From: Isoetes taiwanensis
Lineage: Eukaryota > Streptophyta > Lycopodiopsida > Isoetales > Isoetaceae
Assembly: GCA_021234155.1 (NCBI GenBank)
Contig: JAJEKV010000064.1
Location: 62,001-126,000, forward strand
DNA: 64,000 bases
Direction: 5' to 3'
The notes below the pieces were generated by a model. The model ran no database searches and was not told where the DNA came from. It was given only the letters and a program-made list of their open reading frames with translations. A program made the translations under genes and the position numbers. This document shows positions 24,541-37,592 of the stretch, piece by piece (position 1 is the first letter of the stretch; each line of letters starts with the position of its first letter).

Positions 24541-24640
24541 TGCCCGCCCTCAGTGGTTGGCACGGGGGGGTTTGGGGGGGTTCAACCCTGTGGGTGGGAG
24601 GTTCAATTCCCACTACTGTGAGAATTCTTTTAAGATGAGG
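24541..24640 (+). mobile_element. Au-like SINE head (tRNA-type promoter)
   Basis: CTCAGTGGTTGGCAC (A-box region, about 24549-24563) is followed about 40 bases later by GTGGGAGGTTCAATTCCC (B-box region, about 24594-24611). Plant Au SINEs share the GTGGTTGGCAC and GTGGGAGGT...TTCRANNCC landmarks. A run of G7-TTT-G7 lies between the boxes. The 3' end and target duplications are not clear. It sits inside the outer retrotransposon. Confidence 0.55.
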
Positions 24641-24733
24641 TTTAAATAGATTGGAAAGCTAATCTAGCTAATTCCTAGGCTGAAATTCGAATTACCAAGT
24701 TACTTTTCTGAAATTTTTTGTTTTCAGATCAAT

Positions 24734-25262
24734 GTCTCACACGTTGCGCCCAGACAGATTTTGACATGTTAGAAATCGGTCCTGGCGCCACGTTGCGCCC
24801 AGACAGCTTTTGACATGTTAGAAATCGGTCCTGGCGCGACGTGTGAGACCATCCTATTTGGCTCAGAAATTGTTTTGACATGTTAGGAATCGGTCCTGGC
24901 GAGACGTGTGAGACCATCCTATTTGGCTCAGAAATTGTTTTGACATGTTAGGAATCGGTCCTGGCGAGACCATCCTATTTGGCTCAGAAATTGTTTTGAC
25001 ATGTTAGGAATCGGTCCTGGCTCAAAAATTGTTTTGAGCGGTCCTGGCTCAAAAATTGTTTTGAGCGACGTGTGAGACCATCCTATTTGGCTTAAAAATT
25101 GTTTTGAGCGGTCCTGGCTCAAAAATTGTTTTGAGCGACGTGTGAGACCATCCTATTTGGCTTAAAAATTGTTTTGACATGTTAGGAATCGGTCCTGGCT
25201 CAAAAATTGTTTTGACATGTTAGGAATCGGTCCTGGCGCGACGTGTGAGACCATCCTATTTG
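24734..25262. repeat. Tandem array grown from the hairpin cassette (about 60-67 bp units)
   Basis: It opens with GTCTCACACGTTGCGCCC as in the hairpin cassettes. Units then contain TTTTGACATGTTAGGAATC, GGTCCTGGCGCGACGTGTGA and GACCATCCTATTTGGCTC. There are about eight units; some are shortened and higher-order blocks occur (for example two near-identical blocks at about 25030-25150). The array lies less than 200 bases inside the 5' LTR and primer site, where packaging or untranslated leader sequences normally sit. Confidence 0.85.
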
Positions 25263-25452
25263 GCTCACTAATTTTTGACTTTAACTGTTACTAATTCACT
25301 TTAACTGCTACTAATTCACTTTAACTGTTGCTAGCTTAGCATATACTACAAAAATGAGAAAAAATTTCCCATTTCTCGAGGGTTGAGGATCCTATCAAGT
25401 TAGTACTACTGGGAGCATGGTCAGTGCTTTGCTCTTGGTCTCCAAGAACATT

Positions 25453-25464
25453 GCTCTGATACCA
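25453..25464 (-). other. Primer binding site (tRNA-iMet type)
   Basis: On the minus strand the sequence is TGGTATCAGAGC, the standard plant initiator-Met tRNA complement used by many LTR elements. It lies one base inside the LTR end. This fixes the orientation of the outer element. Confidence 0.9.
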
Positions 25465-25465
25465 C

Positions 25466-27049
25466 TGTGACGTCCCCTACTCGCATACGGTGCCCTCACC
25501 GTGTATACAAACAGAGTTCATCCCCATACCAGCTCCATGCTAATCTGGGGCCCTCCACATGACACCGCAACCGTGGCGGGTTCCAATGGGGAAGAGTGGA
25601 AGGGTCATTGCACCGTCTCCCTCGGGGCCTACCTAGGCTGCGGAAGCGTAAACATACATGTCGGCCAAAGCACATACATCAACATCATATGACCATCACG
25701 AAGGATGGTCCTCCACATATCTGCATAGACAAAGATCAACACATCACATAGGGAATCCTACCCAAGGCTCGGACTCAAAGGGATGATGGCGGCTTGGGTC
25801 TCCGAGTTCATTCTGGGGGCAATTCATGGCAATGGATTTGGCCGGCATATGAACATGGCTTAGGGTTGTCCACTCCATCCGCCCCTCCACATTGCACAAT
25901 TTGCGAGTGGTCGAAAAGTGTCGGGACTGATCAGTAGCCCAGCGGGATGCATAGCCAAAAGGGCTACTCCCGGGCTCATCTTCCCATTCCGATGGGGGCG
26001 GGTAGGGATCACTCCCTCCGAGAGATCTACATGCCGACTCAAGGTGACTAGAGGGCCACCGCCCGTGATTCGACCGAACCCAACTGGAAAGTGAACACCA
26101 CTTCACGGGTGTCGAGCCCATGCCTTGCCCATGACGCGGTGGCAAGCCATTGGACCTAGTCACAATGATCCCCTTGTAGGCCTTACACACCGGAGGGATC
26201 GCTTCAAGAGTCAGGACATGAACCTCCTTCTCAGCCAGTCTGGCCCCTTCACCCACATCCCGGTGTGGCTCTTGTGCACATGCCGAATCTACAGTGTGCT
26301 AAAGAGGCTACTCTAGGAGCATCACTACAAAGCTTTAGGTCTCTACCCCCCTTCCCAATACAAGGAGTTCATAGAGATACATCATCCATATACATCACAG
26401 AAGAACTAAAGAACAAGATCTAATCTATATCATAGAGTTAGGTTCTTTAGTTAGAGTCTGCTATCTAGAGATCTGGAGGGCTGCTATGGGCAATCTAAGA
26501 GGCTAAACCTACTGATTCGATGACTGAAATAGGGTTTAGACTATCTAATTGGCTAAATACCTGATCCTTGGCTTGCTTCTCCTGCCCTGAACTCGACCAT
26601 CCTGCTGAAATGCTCGAATCAAGGGAAACTAATGATGCAGTTCTCTCAGACAGAGTCTGGGAGGCGGTTTTGGCTGTTGAGGCAGCCAAAACAGAGCTCT
26701 AAAACCCTAGAAACGAAAATGGGCAAGTTAGGGTTCTCCTACTTAAATAGACAAGGGGGTGGCTAGGGTTTCCAATTATCCCCTTTTGGCATGTGGGATA
26801 ATTGGGAATGGGCCCACTTGCCTTTAATGGCTAGGTGGCAAAATGTGCCCACATGGAAATGTGTGCCCACATTAATGTGTACATTGGAAAATGTGCACAT
26901 TAATTCTAATGCACATTCTTAGCAAGTTGCCCCCTAGGGGCTACCCACTTGGCTACACGTCGGCGTACACGTCAGTCGGAATGGCGTGTACGCGTGACGA
27001 GGCAGTACAGTATACGTCCTGGGACCGTATACTGTGCTGGAACGTCACA
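25466..27049 (-). repeat. 5' LTR of the outer element (element sense)
   Basis: This is the uninterrupted 1,584-bp LTR copy. It matches 6485-7875 plus 18981-19168. Most of the body is near identical to the other copy (roughly 97-99% by eye), but the last 95 or so bases at the high-coordinate end differ strongly. The GTGAT target duplication follows at 27050-27054. Confidence 0.9.
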
Positions 27050-27054
27050 GTGAT

Positions 27055-27920
27055 AGTGGTGGTGGACCAGATCATTTGAATCCTAGCAAGGATTGTTGCG
27101 GGCAAACATTGAATATGAGCATCTAGATTAATCAAAAACGTATTTAGAATTGTATCTGAAGTTATCAATTCATCTGTTTGCGCCAAAATAGATTGTTGGG
27201 GTCCAAAAAAGGTCGCAACAAGGAGGCATGGTTCAATGGTAGAATCATAGGGTTTTTCAAAGGCCTTCAGAGGCCTTCTTGTCATGTTCTTGGCTTTGCA
27301 GGTTTCCCTTGCCATGGTCTTGGGTTTATGAGTCATGGTAAGTATTTGGCTGTGTTGTACTGGACAAGGGCAAGCTGAGCTCTGTAACAGATATTTTCAA
27401 CTGAAACAAATAAATACCTTTCGCTGAGATGATGCTTGGATTCAATTGAACCAGTAAAGCAAAGATTAAGAGCTAGAAAACTATGTCTGCAGACCTGCAA
27501 CTGGCTAGCCCAAGGGGAAATCACTATACGGCTATGCAAATCATGTATTAATCAACTGGAGGGGTGTGAAATCCTATCAAATCCTCCTGAAAATTTACTG
27601 TTTTGACTCAGAAACATTCAACAAACATGGGCATAACATATGCCATCAAAAAGACCCCAGAGAGAGCTTTCCATATCTAGCATTATAACAGGGGGTTTTC
27701 TTTGTGATTTTATACGCTTTTTGGCATGTTTTTATATGATTTCATGGGCGTATTGCACGAGGCATACTAATTAGTATATCTAGAGTGCACACTGGATTCT
27801 CATATTTGAATGGCATTTTATCTATGGTTTTACAATGGTTTTGCCTCGCATGTTTTTGTTCCTTAAAAACTTAATTAATTTAATTTTATGAAGGACATGC
27901 AAGCAACGAGGCTTTCAACT
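27055..27920. other. Spacer right of the outer element
   Basis: No gene is recognised. The part 27055-27336 is open on the minus strand in a frame that lines up with 6308-6479 on the other side of the outer element (see findings). Confidence 0.45.
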
Positions 27921-27942
27921 TTAGGGTTAACTTTAGGGTTCG
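27921..27942 (+). promoter_or_regulatory. Two telo-box-like motifs in a putative 5' leader
   Basis: TTTAGGGTT occurs twice within 22 bases, about 60-80 bases before the ATG at 28001. TAGGGTT (telo-box) motifs are common near starts of plant translation and growth genes (established knowledge). This supports, weakly, that 28001 is a true start. Confidence 0.45.
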
Positions 27943-28000
27943 TGGAGAAGGGGATTTAGAGGAGAATACAGAAACCATTTCCTACAGTTTCCTCCTCGCT

Positions 28001-28267
28001 ATGGCTTCCACAGTTCGCGAGGATTATGAGCACGATGAGGCGAGCAGCGAGGTGGCAGTGGAGTTTAAATGTGGACATCTTGGTGTTGGAATTACTTTGG
28101 AAATTTTAACTTCACAATTGCAGTCTGCAGAGGCTTTGGAATGCCGGGGTTGCAACAAGGCTCCAGTGGGGCAAATGAAAAAAAAAGGCAAAGGGAAGGT
28201 ATTGAAGAAGAAAGGGGCCAGATGTCGGAATGCTGGCAAGCTAAATGCACGAGCAGTCTATGGATGA
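28001..28267 (+). CDS. Hypothetical small basic protein
   Basis: An 88-aa ORF with a favourable plant start context (ATGGCT). It has an acidic N terminus, a middle with CGH and later CRGC that could hold a metal ion, and a Lys-rich C-terminal stretch (KKKGKGKVLKKKGAR). Two telo-box-like motifs lie just upstream. No family is recognised. An AAG|GTATTG at about 28198 could be a splice donor, in which case this is only a first exon. It could be a gene fragment; it is better supported than the surrounding ORFs but is not certain. Confidence 0.4.
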   Translation: MASTVREDYEHDEASSEVAVEFKCGHLGVGITLEILTSQLQSAEALECRGCNKAPVGQMKKKGKGKVLKKKGARCRNAGKLNARAVYG

Positions 28268-31200
28268 TGTTGTAGGCAACGGACATGCTCGATCCCATTT
28301 CTTCTGCATCGGGCTGTAGAGATGGTTCAGTTTGCTTTTCCTTGAGAGGAAAGCTCTGTTATGTCTCGTTTTGAAACAAGGCCAGACGATTCTGGTGCTA
28401 GATATTCAGTTCAGTAATGCAAAATTTACTTGCCTTGAGCTACCTTCATAGTTATTTCTTTAAGGAATCGTTGCTTAGGGAAGGCCGGATTACCTCAGCA
28501 CTGACGAAATTCTTTCAAGAGGTTAGTAGTATATAAGATTCTCAATAGCTGCAGTTTCTGAATGTTTCTTTGGAGCATAATCTCCATCTTCATCTTACTT
28601 TTTCTTGGATTGTCTATAGAAGCGTATCTAGTGTAATTTGATCCTGCGTTTGAAGATTTGATTGGTGTGAAGTTCTAGGCAGATTACAAAATGAAATGCC
28701 GTATGGTGTGAGATGGAAGCATCAGATATGAATCGTGCATCTGATTCCAACGAGCTCATAAGATCCACCTTAGTTTCTGGCTCATCTGTATTTTCTCTGA
28801 ATCCATGTTTTTGCCATCAATGTTTTTCACATCTTTAATTGCTGTTTTCATTTGTGAAATAGACAGGAGGGACCTATTGCTGGCTTACCACTGCCTGCAT
28901 CCTTAAAATATTAACAACCCCTGCTACTGGATGGGGAGGTGGAAAAATGTCAGCAAACATTCCTGTTACTCAAAAAACATAGGAAAGTACCAGCTTTCAG
29001 AAACTAGATCTGCTCTCATTTCTGGCGACCAGAGCTTCCAGTTCATGCAAGGAGGTTGCTGGTTCTAGTTCATGGGTTACAATACAAGTATGACTGATTA
29101 TGTCTAAATGGCAAATTTGTACAGAATGTTAGAACTGTGTTTAAAATGGTGGCTTCTACAACTGCTGCTCTCAGTAAGTGAGTGAATAACTATATCTATA
29201 TCAGGAAGAGACTGAAGCATTTCTTGTGGGAAGTACAAGCTTATCTGCAAAGCCATCAAAGCCATGAAGATGCTTTGTTTTCCAAGCGGTATCCTTAGTA
29301 CATATTGTCTTGGGTAACCAATTGTATCCAGTATATGAAATATGTAGCTTGAAGAAGGTAGGTATCAGTTATTGTGATTTGATTATAATTTGACTTCCCG
29401 GGTGGTTCATTTTATAGGCAAAAAATTTACAGAAACAGAAATTTCCATGATGGTCGTCTTGTCATTGTTAGCATGTTTCTAAATTCTTAGTTTTGTTGTT
29501 GCACTTGTTCTTTTCAGATTTGGTCTTGAACTAATGTTTTCTGTTTCTTAAATGTCTTATTATTTGTCTATTATCTATCATGGTATTATGTCACACTTAA
29601 TATTAGGACTTCGAATGTAATGGCTTGTTTTTAGCTCTACTACCATTTTCTATTATGATTCATATGCACTAAGGAATCTCCATGCACAGACATTATATGC
29701 ACAATATCACATGCACTAAGGAAACTCCATGCACAATATTACATGCACCCCTACACCATCCTTAAGGCCCCGAAGGGGCTAATTTTTTTTTTAGTTAACA
29801 CAAATCATTAACACACAACTACCGTTAACATTATTAACACAAACCATTGCATTTGACACATTTAAATTAAAATCCCCCTTAAACCCCCTTTGGTTTGGGT
29901 GCATATTCACATGGGGGGTTACTCCGGGCAACGAGAGCTGTCGGATGGGCATATTTGCCCTTTATTCCAAGATCTGGACCGTACATAGCGATCCTCGTTT
30001 GTGGGGTATGCATGTACAAGTTTTCGTATACTGTATATTAAGGTTTACAAAATACTATAAGGTTTGAAAGAATGTACTTAATGGTGTTAATTCCAATGCA
30101 ATAAAAAACACTTAAAATAGAGTTCAGATTCAAAAGTTATGATAAAAACTATATTACCATCAAATCTACATGGCATGCATTCTGCAAAAAGGTACCCAAA
30201 TTGAAAAGTACAAAAAGTAGGTAACTATCGTGATATATCTGGGTCAAATCATATGCCAATAGAAATGTCTCTACATAAGCTTTCAAATGAGCCTAAGATC
30301 ATCTGAATCTGGCTTCTGTAGCTCAAGTTATGAGCTCAGGAATAATTGACATTCTTTCTCTAGCGCTAGAGAGAAGGACCGCCAAATGCTATAGAGAAAA
30401 GAGATGCAAAGAGACGTAATATGCAAAGGGAAACTTGTCGGTAGGTATCTAGAGATATTCTCTAAGTCATAGTTTTAATTTTTTTCATCATGCACATTTA
30501 CTAAAATATATTATGGTGAAAAAAAAAGATATATTATGATATGCTGATGGTAAGCGTACATATTCTCCCTTTAGATATTGCAAACTTAAGGCTTAGACAC
30601 ATACCCATTTTCCAAGCTAGAAAACACACCCTATCAGCATTTTCCAAGTTAGGAGTTCCGGTGTTTCATTAGACATATACATTCCAACCATATAAGGACA
30701 CTTCCAACTCAATGATTGTACCATAAGGATGTTGGACATCCATTTATCCTTTTTTTTTTTTAAAGTGAGGGTGCTTGAACTTTGTACCAGGAACGCCGCT
30801 GTGCAGACGCACGCGGCGTTCCCTTCTGCATGCGTTCCCCCTTGCGGGATGGTGATTGCCCACAATAATTCAAAATTTTTTAACTTGCCAAGCTTATTGA
30901 ATGACAAGCGGAGCTCATTGAATGACAACCGAAATGGCTCCCTATGTTTACTCATTCATCTGCTACGATTTTCCTCTACGACTTTGCTATGCATTATTTG
31001 GGGCCTCAGCATTGCGCCATTGCCTCTTGCTTGATTTAGGATCGTCACTATGGTAGCTCTTGAGCTGGGTGGCATTGTCAAAGGATCAGTGTATCTGAGT
31101 AAACACAGTAAGAATTGCGGATTTTTACTGTGATCTTGAGTATATTTTCTCAGATATTTTCTGAATCTGATCTAAATCCTTTATTACAAAGACTAATTAT

Positions 31201-31549
31201 AAGGTGGTTGTTTCAGGACTTAAGTCTTTCCCCAGTGCCCTTCCTTAGAACTTTGCTTTCCCAATGGCATAAAGTCTGAAAACCTCAAAATGGTTCATGG
31301 TTTATGGTCTGAAAGCATCCCAATGGTTTGAAATGGCATACAGTCTGAAAGCATTCCAATGGTTCATGTTTACAGTCTGAAAGCATCAAAATGCATCAAA
31401 TTGAATCTTCACTTGAGACTCCGTGGTTCAGAATAAACTTCCTTTGATATTTCAAGTTCTTTGGGCTCCTATATTTTATCCTTATCACAACATGAATGAC
31501 TATACAGAAGGACATGGCCTCTGAAATCAGGTTATTATTTGGTGATGTC
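28268..31549. other. Non-coding stretch with minor repeats
   Basis: No gene is recognised. A 48-bp-period direct repeat containing ATGCACTAAGGAA lies at 29667-29736. A phrase resembling GTCTGAAAGCAT...CAATGGTT repeats several times at 31270-31390. The rest is AT-rich sequence without domains. Confidence 0.45.
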
Positions 31550-32305
31550 TGCAATCTAGGTCTGATTCTATAAGTCTGCAATTCTAATTGTCCATGAAGC
31601 ATACTATGGGCTGGATTTGTGTTTGAATTTGTCTATAACAACATACTATGGAACACATTTGTTCAGATTTGCTTAAGATTTGTTCAGATTTGTCCATTAC
31701 ATCATTTTTACACCCTTTATTGCATCACTTTATTTTATGTAAGATTCTTATTTATTTGCATTTCTGCAGGCAGGCATTGTGATCATTGTATAACCATCAA
31801 GGTTCATCAAGTTGAACCATCTTCAATCAACAGAAGGTATCTTTAAATAATAGATAATAGATAATAAGAGTTTAGATGTATGCCTTCTAAAAATTATGTA
31901 TCGTGGTATCTGAAAATAAGTGCGCAGCAGCGTTCCTGGCATTGATTTCGTTGTTGTTTTAAAACCAGCAGTTCATTTAGTTGCTCTTGCAAGGTTAGTT
32001 TTTATTTGTATGATTCACGATCATGGAATGTATTGCAATCTAGGTCTGGTTCTATAAGTCTGCAATTCTGATTTTCTGTGAAGCATACCATGGGCCAGAT
32101 TTGTGTTCAGATTTGTCTATAGCAGCATATATGGAATATATTTGTCCGGATTTGTCTAAGATTTGTTCACATTTGTCCAATACATCATTTCTACACACGT
32201 TATTGCATCACTTTATTTTATGTAAGATTCTTATTTGTTTGCATTTATGTAGACAGGCATTGTGACCATTGTAGAACCATCAAAGTTCATCAAGGTTCAT
32301 CAACC
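31550..32305 (+). repeat. Direct duplication, two 272-bp units 484 bp apart
   Basis: TGCAATCTAGGTCTG at 31550 and again at 32034 open two units that align over about 272 bases, ending near CATCAAGGTTCATCAA. They are about 85-90% alike by eye, with 212 unrelated bases between them. Neither is coding. Confidence 0.85.
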
Positions 32306-32457
32306 ATTGTTTCTGCAGATCCATTTCTCAAAAATAATCCTTAGCATGCAGGTCTTGCATAAATCCAAGCTTCTCTCAAGGTGCTACGCATGATATTTTT
32401 GAGAGATGATTATAAGTAATGGACCTCTATGCAGAGACTGTTGGAATCAGGTTTCTA

Positions 32458-32557
<100 letters not shown>

Positions 32558-32711
32558 TTAATATATATAAACGTATATCACATGCTGGGGCATCATGAAC
32601 ATTTTATATATAGATATCGATCTTGGCCGTTCGTTTCGATTAGGTGGCACTTGTGGTTGGATCCTAGCCCTACAAACAAATTGACGTGACATTCAATTAT
32701 GGGATGGGGGG

Positions 32712-32738
32712 CATGCATGGGCATGCATGGGGCATGCA
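32712..32738. promoter_or_regulatory. Cluster of RY elements (CATGCATG)
   Basis: CATGCATG occurs at 32712-32719 and 32722-32729, then CATGCA at 32733-32738. RY motifs bind the B3 factors ABI3, FUS3 and LEC2 in seed plants (established knowledge). Whether it controls anything here is unknown. Confidence 0.35.
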
Positions 32739-34138
32739 CCACATGCCTGGACCGTCGGATATAGGGGAAGGTAAATCTTTGCCGTTGATTTTAGGGTAAG
32801 GAAGGTGCAAAGAAATTGGATTAGATTTAATATGGGGGATGAGGTGGCACTGCGAAGTTTACAGAAGAAGAGTATCCTCTTCTTCGTGTGTTATATGTGA
32901 GTCGCGACGGTTCGGCGCTATGGCGCTCGAGATCTTTCCTTTGGTTTTTCCCTCCTTATACCACCCCGTTTCCCGATCCTCAGCCTTCTACCCCTCCCCT
33001 TGCTTCCTGGCGCCTTAAACAGCACGATTTTTTTGGTGCCTCTTCTTCCGAAAGTGGTGCCCCTGCTTCTGCTTTATCCCATGATTGTTGCATTCTAAAT
33101 CGTGAAGAATGGACCGACTAAGATGCTGAAAGACCAAGATTGATCTTGTGGCTCTGAAAACCTTGGTTGCAGTCAGATTCAAGATTTATTCTTCAATAAT
33201 AGCCAGAATATTGCTTTTTTCTCGGCTTCCATTTCAGCACAAGAACTCTAAGGTAGAATCAAACATTTGTTCGGTTTCTATCTTCATGTTAAGCTCTGTT
33301 AGTCTGGCTGATCAATCTCTTAAGATAATATTACTGCTTATGGATTATAGCGGGAAAGGTACGATATAATCTACGAAATCCCGTGTTGTATGAGTCGCTA
33401 AAATCGGATTAGGTTCAGAAGAACCTTATGCTCTGATCGGATTTCCAGAGTGGCCGGCTTGCATGGGATCGTTGCCCTTTAGGATGTCTTCCAAGCATTA
33501 ATTTCTGCAGAAACATTCTGAGGTAGATATTTCATTATCTATCTGTGAATTATTTAGATGTCTCAGCAGATTAATGGTAATATTTCTTTGAAGGAAGAAG
33601 GCAGGATTAAGTCTTAAGCTGGCAACAAAGAATCCGAGATATAAGGCTTCTGGTAGCATGGGCCATATAAAGGATACTGCAACATAAAAGATTTTACCAG
33701 GCTTTTAACGTCCGTGCAGTCTATTCAAGGTAAGAAACGTACCATTTGTAAAAGATATATACTACATTCTGGCGTCTCACTCAGCCGGGCCGGATTGTAT
33801 GATGGAGGCAGCTATGGCCGCTATGATTGTATGAGATAGAGAAAATCCCCTTTCTTACGCAGGCCCGAATGGGCTGAGATTGAAGTCAAAATAGTTTGCC
33901 GACACATTGACTCAGTTTATCTGAGATGTTAATTTGGAATAACATGTTCTTGAACTCGTCTGTTGAGCTTACAATTGAAACATAATCTACATAAAGTTAT
34001 TTGGGTTTGCCAGATGAGCTTCAGGGGGGCTGGTTGGATTGCATTAGACTAGTCAAAGTCTGTTTTTGTTATCCTAAATTGTAGTTAATCCAAAGTCTTT
34101 GTTACTGGAAAAGCAATATATAATCGTTTTGTTTCCAG

Positions 34139-35095
34139 GTAATATCCACGACACATTATTACATCGTTGATACAAGCATGGTGAATGAAAGGAACTGCTG
34201 TCTCAACATTGAAGTTCAGCATCATTGATAAGGAACCTTTCCGTATTGAGGACCTCCAGGCAAGACAGTGGTTTTTTAAGAAACATTGTTATTTTAAAAT
34301 TGAAACCTATATCTAAAACTGAAGGCTTTATGCAGATTACTCCATTACCCATATGGCATGGTCCAGGCTATCTATCATTTGGTTACCGAATTGGAAACGT
34401 CTGCTACATCAGGTAAATAATGTTTTTTTCTGGTTAAGCTTGCAAGATGGTCTGAAAGCCTAGTTTACATATTTCTTACATTCACAGTGATGTAAGTGAA
34501 AGCCCAGAGGAAACATATCTGTTGCTGGAGAACTGTGATTTGCTGATCTTGGTATGTTCATGTTTTGTGGCATTTTCATGTTCATTACAAACTCACGTAT
34601 CCTTCTGCTCTTTCATACGATATCATGAAGTTTTGAAATAGACAACCTTCCTAGTTGTATACTTCTCAATTCTTAGAGAAACCAGATTGGTCTCCACTGG
34701 GAGTCTAATTGTGATTCATATGCAGGATGCACTTAGACCTGAGAGGCCAAGTGCAACACACTTTGCTCTTCCGCAGGTAAACTGTATAAAAGCATATTTG
34801 TGTGGCAAATAGAAACATTGTTGATCTGATGATCCTTGGATACAGGCATTGGAAGAAGTCCGGAAGATACGTCCAAAACGGACGCCTTTCCTTATTGCTA
34901 TGGTGACTCCTAAGCTCTTTTCAACTTCTATCCCAGAATATTGCTAATTTTCCCCGTCATTTCTCTCCAGGAATGATGCACCTCATGGACCATGACAAAA
35001 TCAATGATCGCCTTGCCGGGGCTTGATCTAAAGAAGGCCTTGATGTTCAATTAAGTTATGATGGATTAAGGATCCCTGTCCACCTCAAAGTGTAA
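34139..35095 (+). pseudogene. Plant metallo-beta-lactamase-fold hydrolase (At1g30300-like) 3' part, decayed
   Basis: Six exon remnants keep the family's order: 34139-34259 (HYYIVDTS, then KEPFRIEDLQ), 34336-34412 (ITPLPIWHGPGY, GNVCYIS), 34488-34551 (DVSESPEETY, CDLLIL), 34726-34776 (DALRPERPSATHF), 34846-34902 (ALEEVRKIRPKRT) and 34971-35095 (MHLMDHDKINDRL, GLDVQLSYDGLRIPV). The WHG, SDV, LDALR and HLMDH blocks match PhnP/RNase Z-like plant hydrolases. The first intron is GC-AG; the others are GT-AG. It is broken by a 1-base slip in the first exon remnant (near 34180), a frame mismatch at the last exon junction, and an in-frame TGA in the last exon. No 5' exons with the HxHxDH metal site were found. 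It is probably a pseudogene. Confidence 0.8.

Positions 35096-37592
<2,497 letters not shown>

Larger units (their letters stand above)
19182..25452 (-). other. Interior of the outer element, no recognisable coding
   Basis: About 6.3 kb of mostly AT-rich sequence. Short open frames occur on both strands (for example 22505-22741 minus and 22620-22973 plus), but none shows a gag zinc knuckle, aspartic protease, RT, RNase H or integrase motif. The section holds a diverged tandem duplication (19289-19790), palindromic hairpins, an Au-like SINE head and a 67-bp-type tandem array, listed separately. This fits a large retrotransposon derivative rather than an autonomous element. Confidence 0.6.
6485..27049 (-). 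mobile_element. Outer LTR retrotransposon, non-autonomous (LARD-like), with a nested Gypsy element
   Basis: Both ends carry TGTGACG...CGTCACA and are flanked by GTGAT (6480-6484 and 27050-27054). A tRNA-iMet-type primer site abuts the right LTR on the minus strand and a purine tract abuts the left LTR, so the element reads right to left. Its LTRs are about 1.58 kb. Without the nested insertion the element is about 9.5 kb, with about 6.3 kb of interior. I recognise no gag, protease, RT or integrase motif in that interior, so it was probably mobilised by a relative. It looks structurally whole apart from the nested insertion. Confidence 0.85.

Noticed and set aside
24540-24640. True tRNA gene
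   Set aside because: A and B box landmarks are present but no cloverleaf or acceptor pairing, so it is called SINE-like. The same applies to 55130-55330.
28001-28267. Zinc-finger or ribosomal protein identity for the small ORF
   Set aside because: CGH and CRGC spacing fits no family I can name, and the telo-box-like leader alone does not identify the product.
33595-33745. Possible 5' exon of the hydrolase gene (NPRYK-like segment ending at a GTAAG)
   Set aside because: Only a few residues resemble the family and the frame is not sustained; not enough to call an exon.
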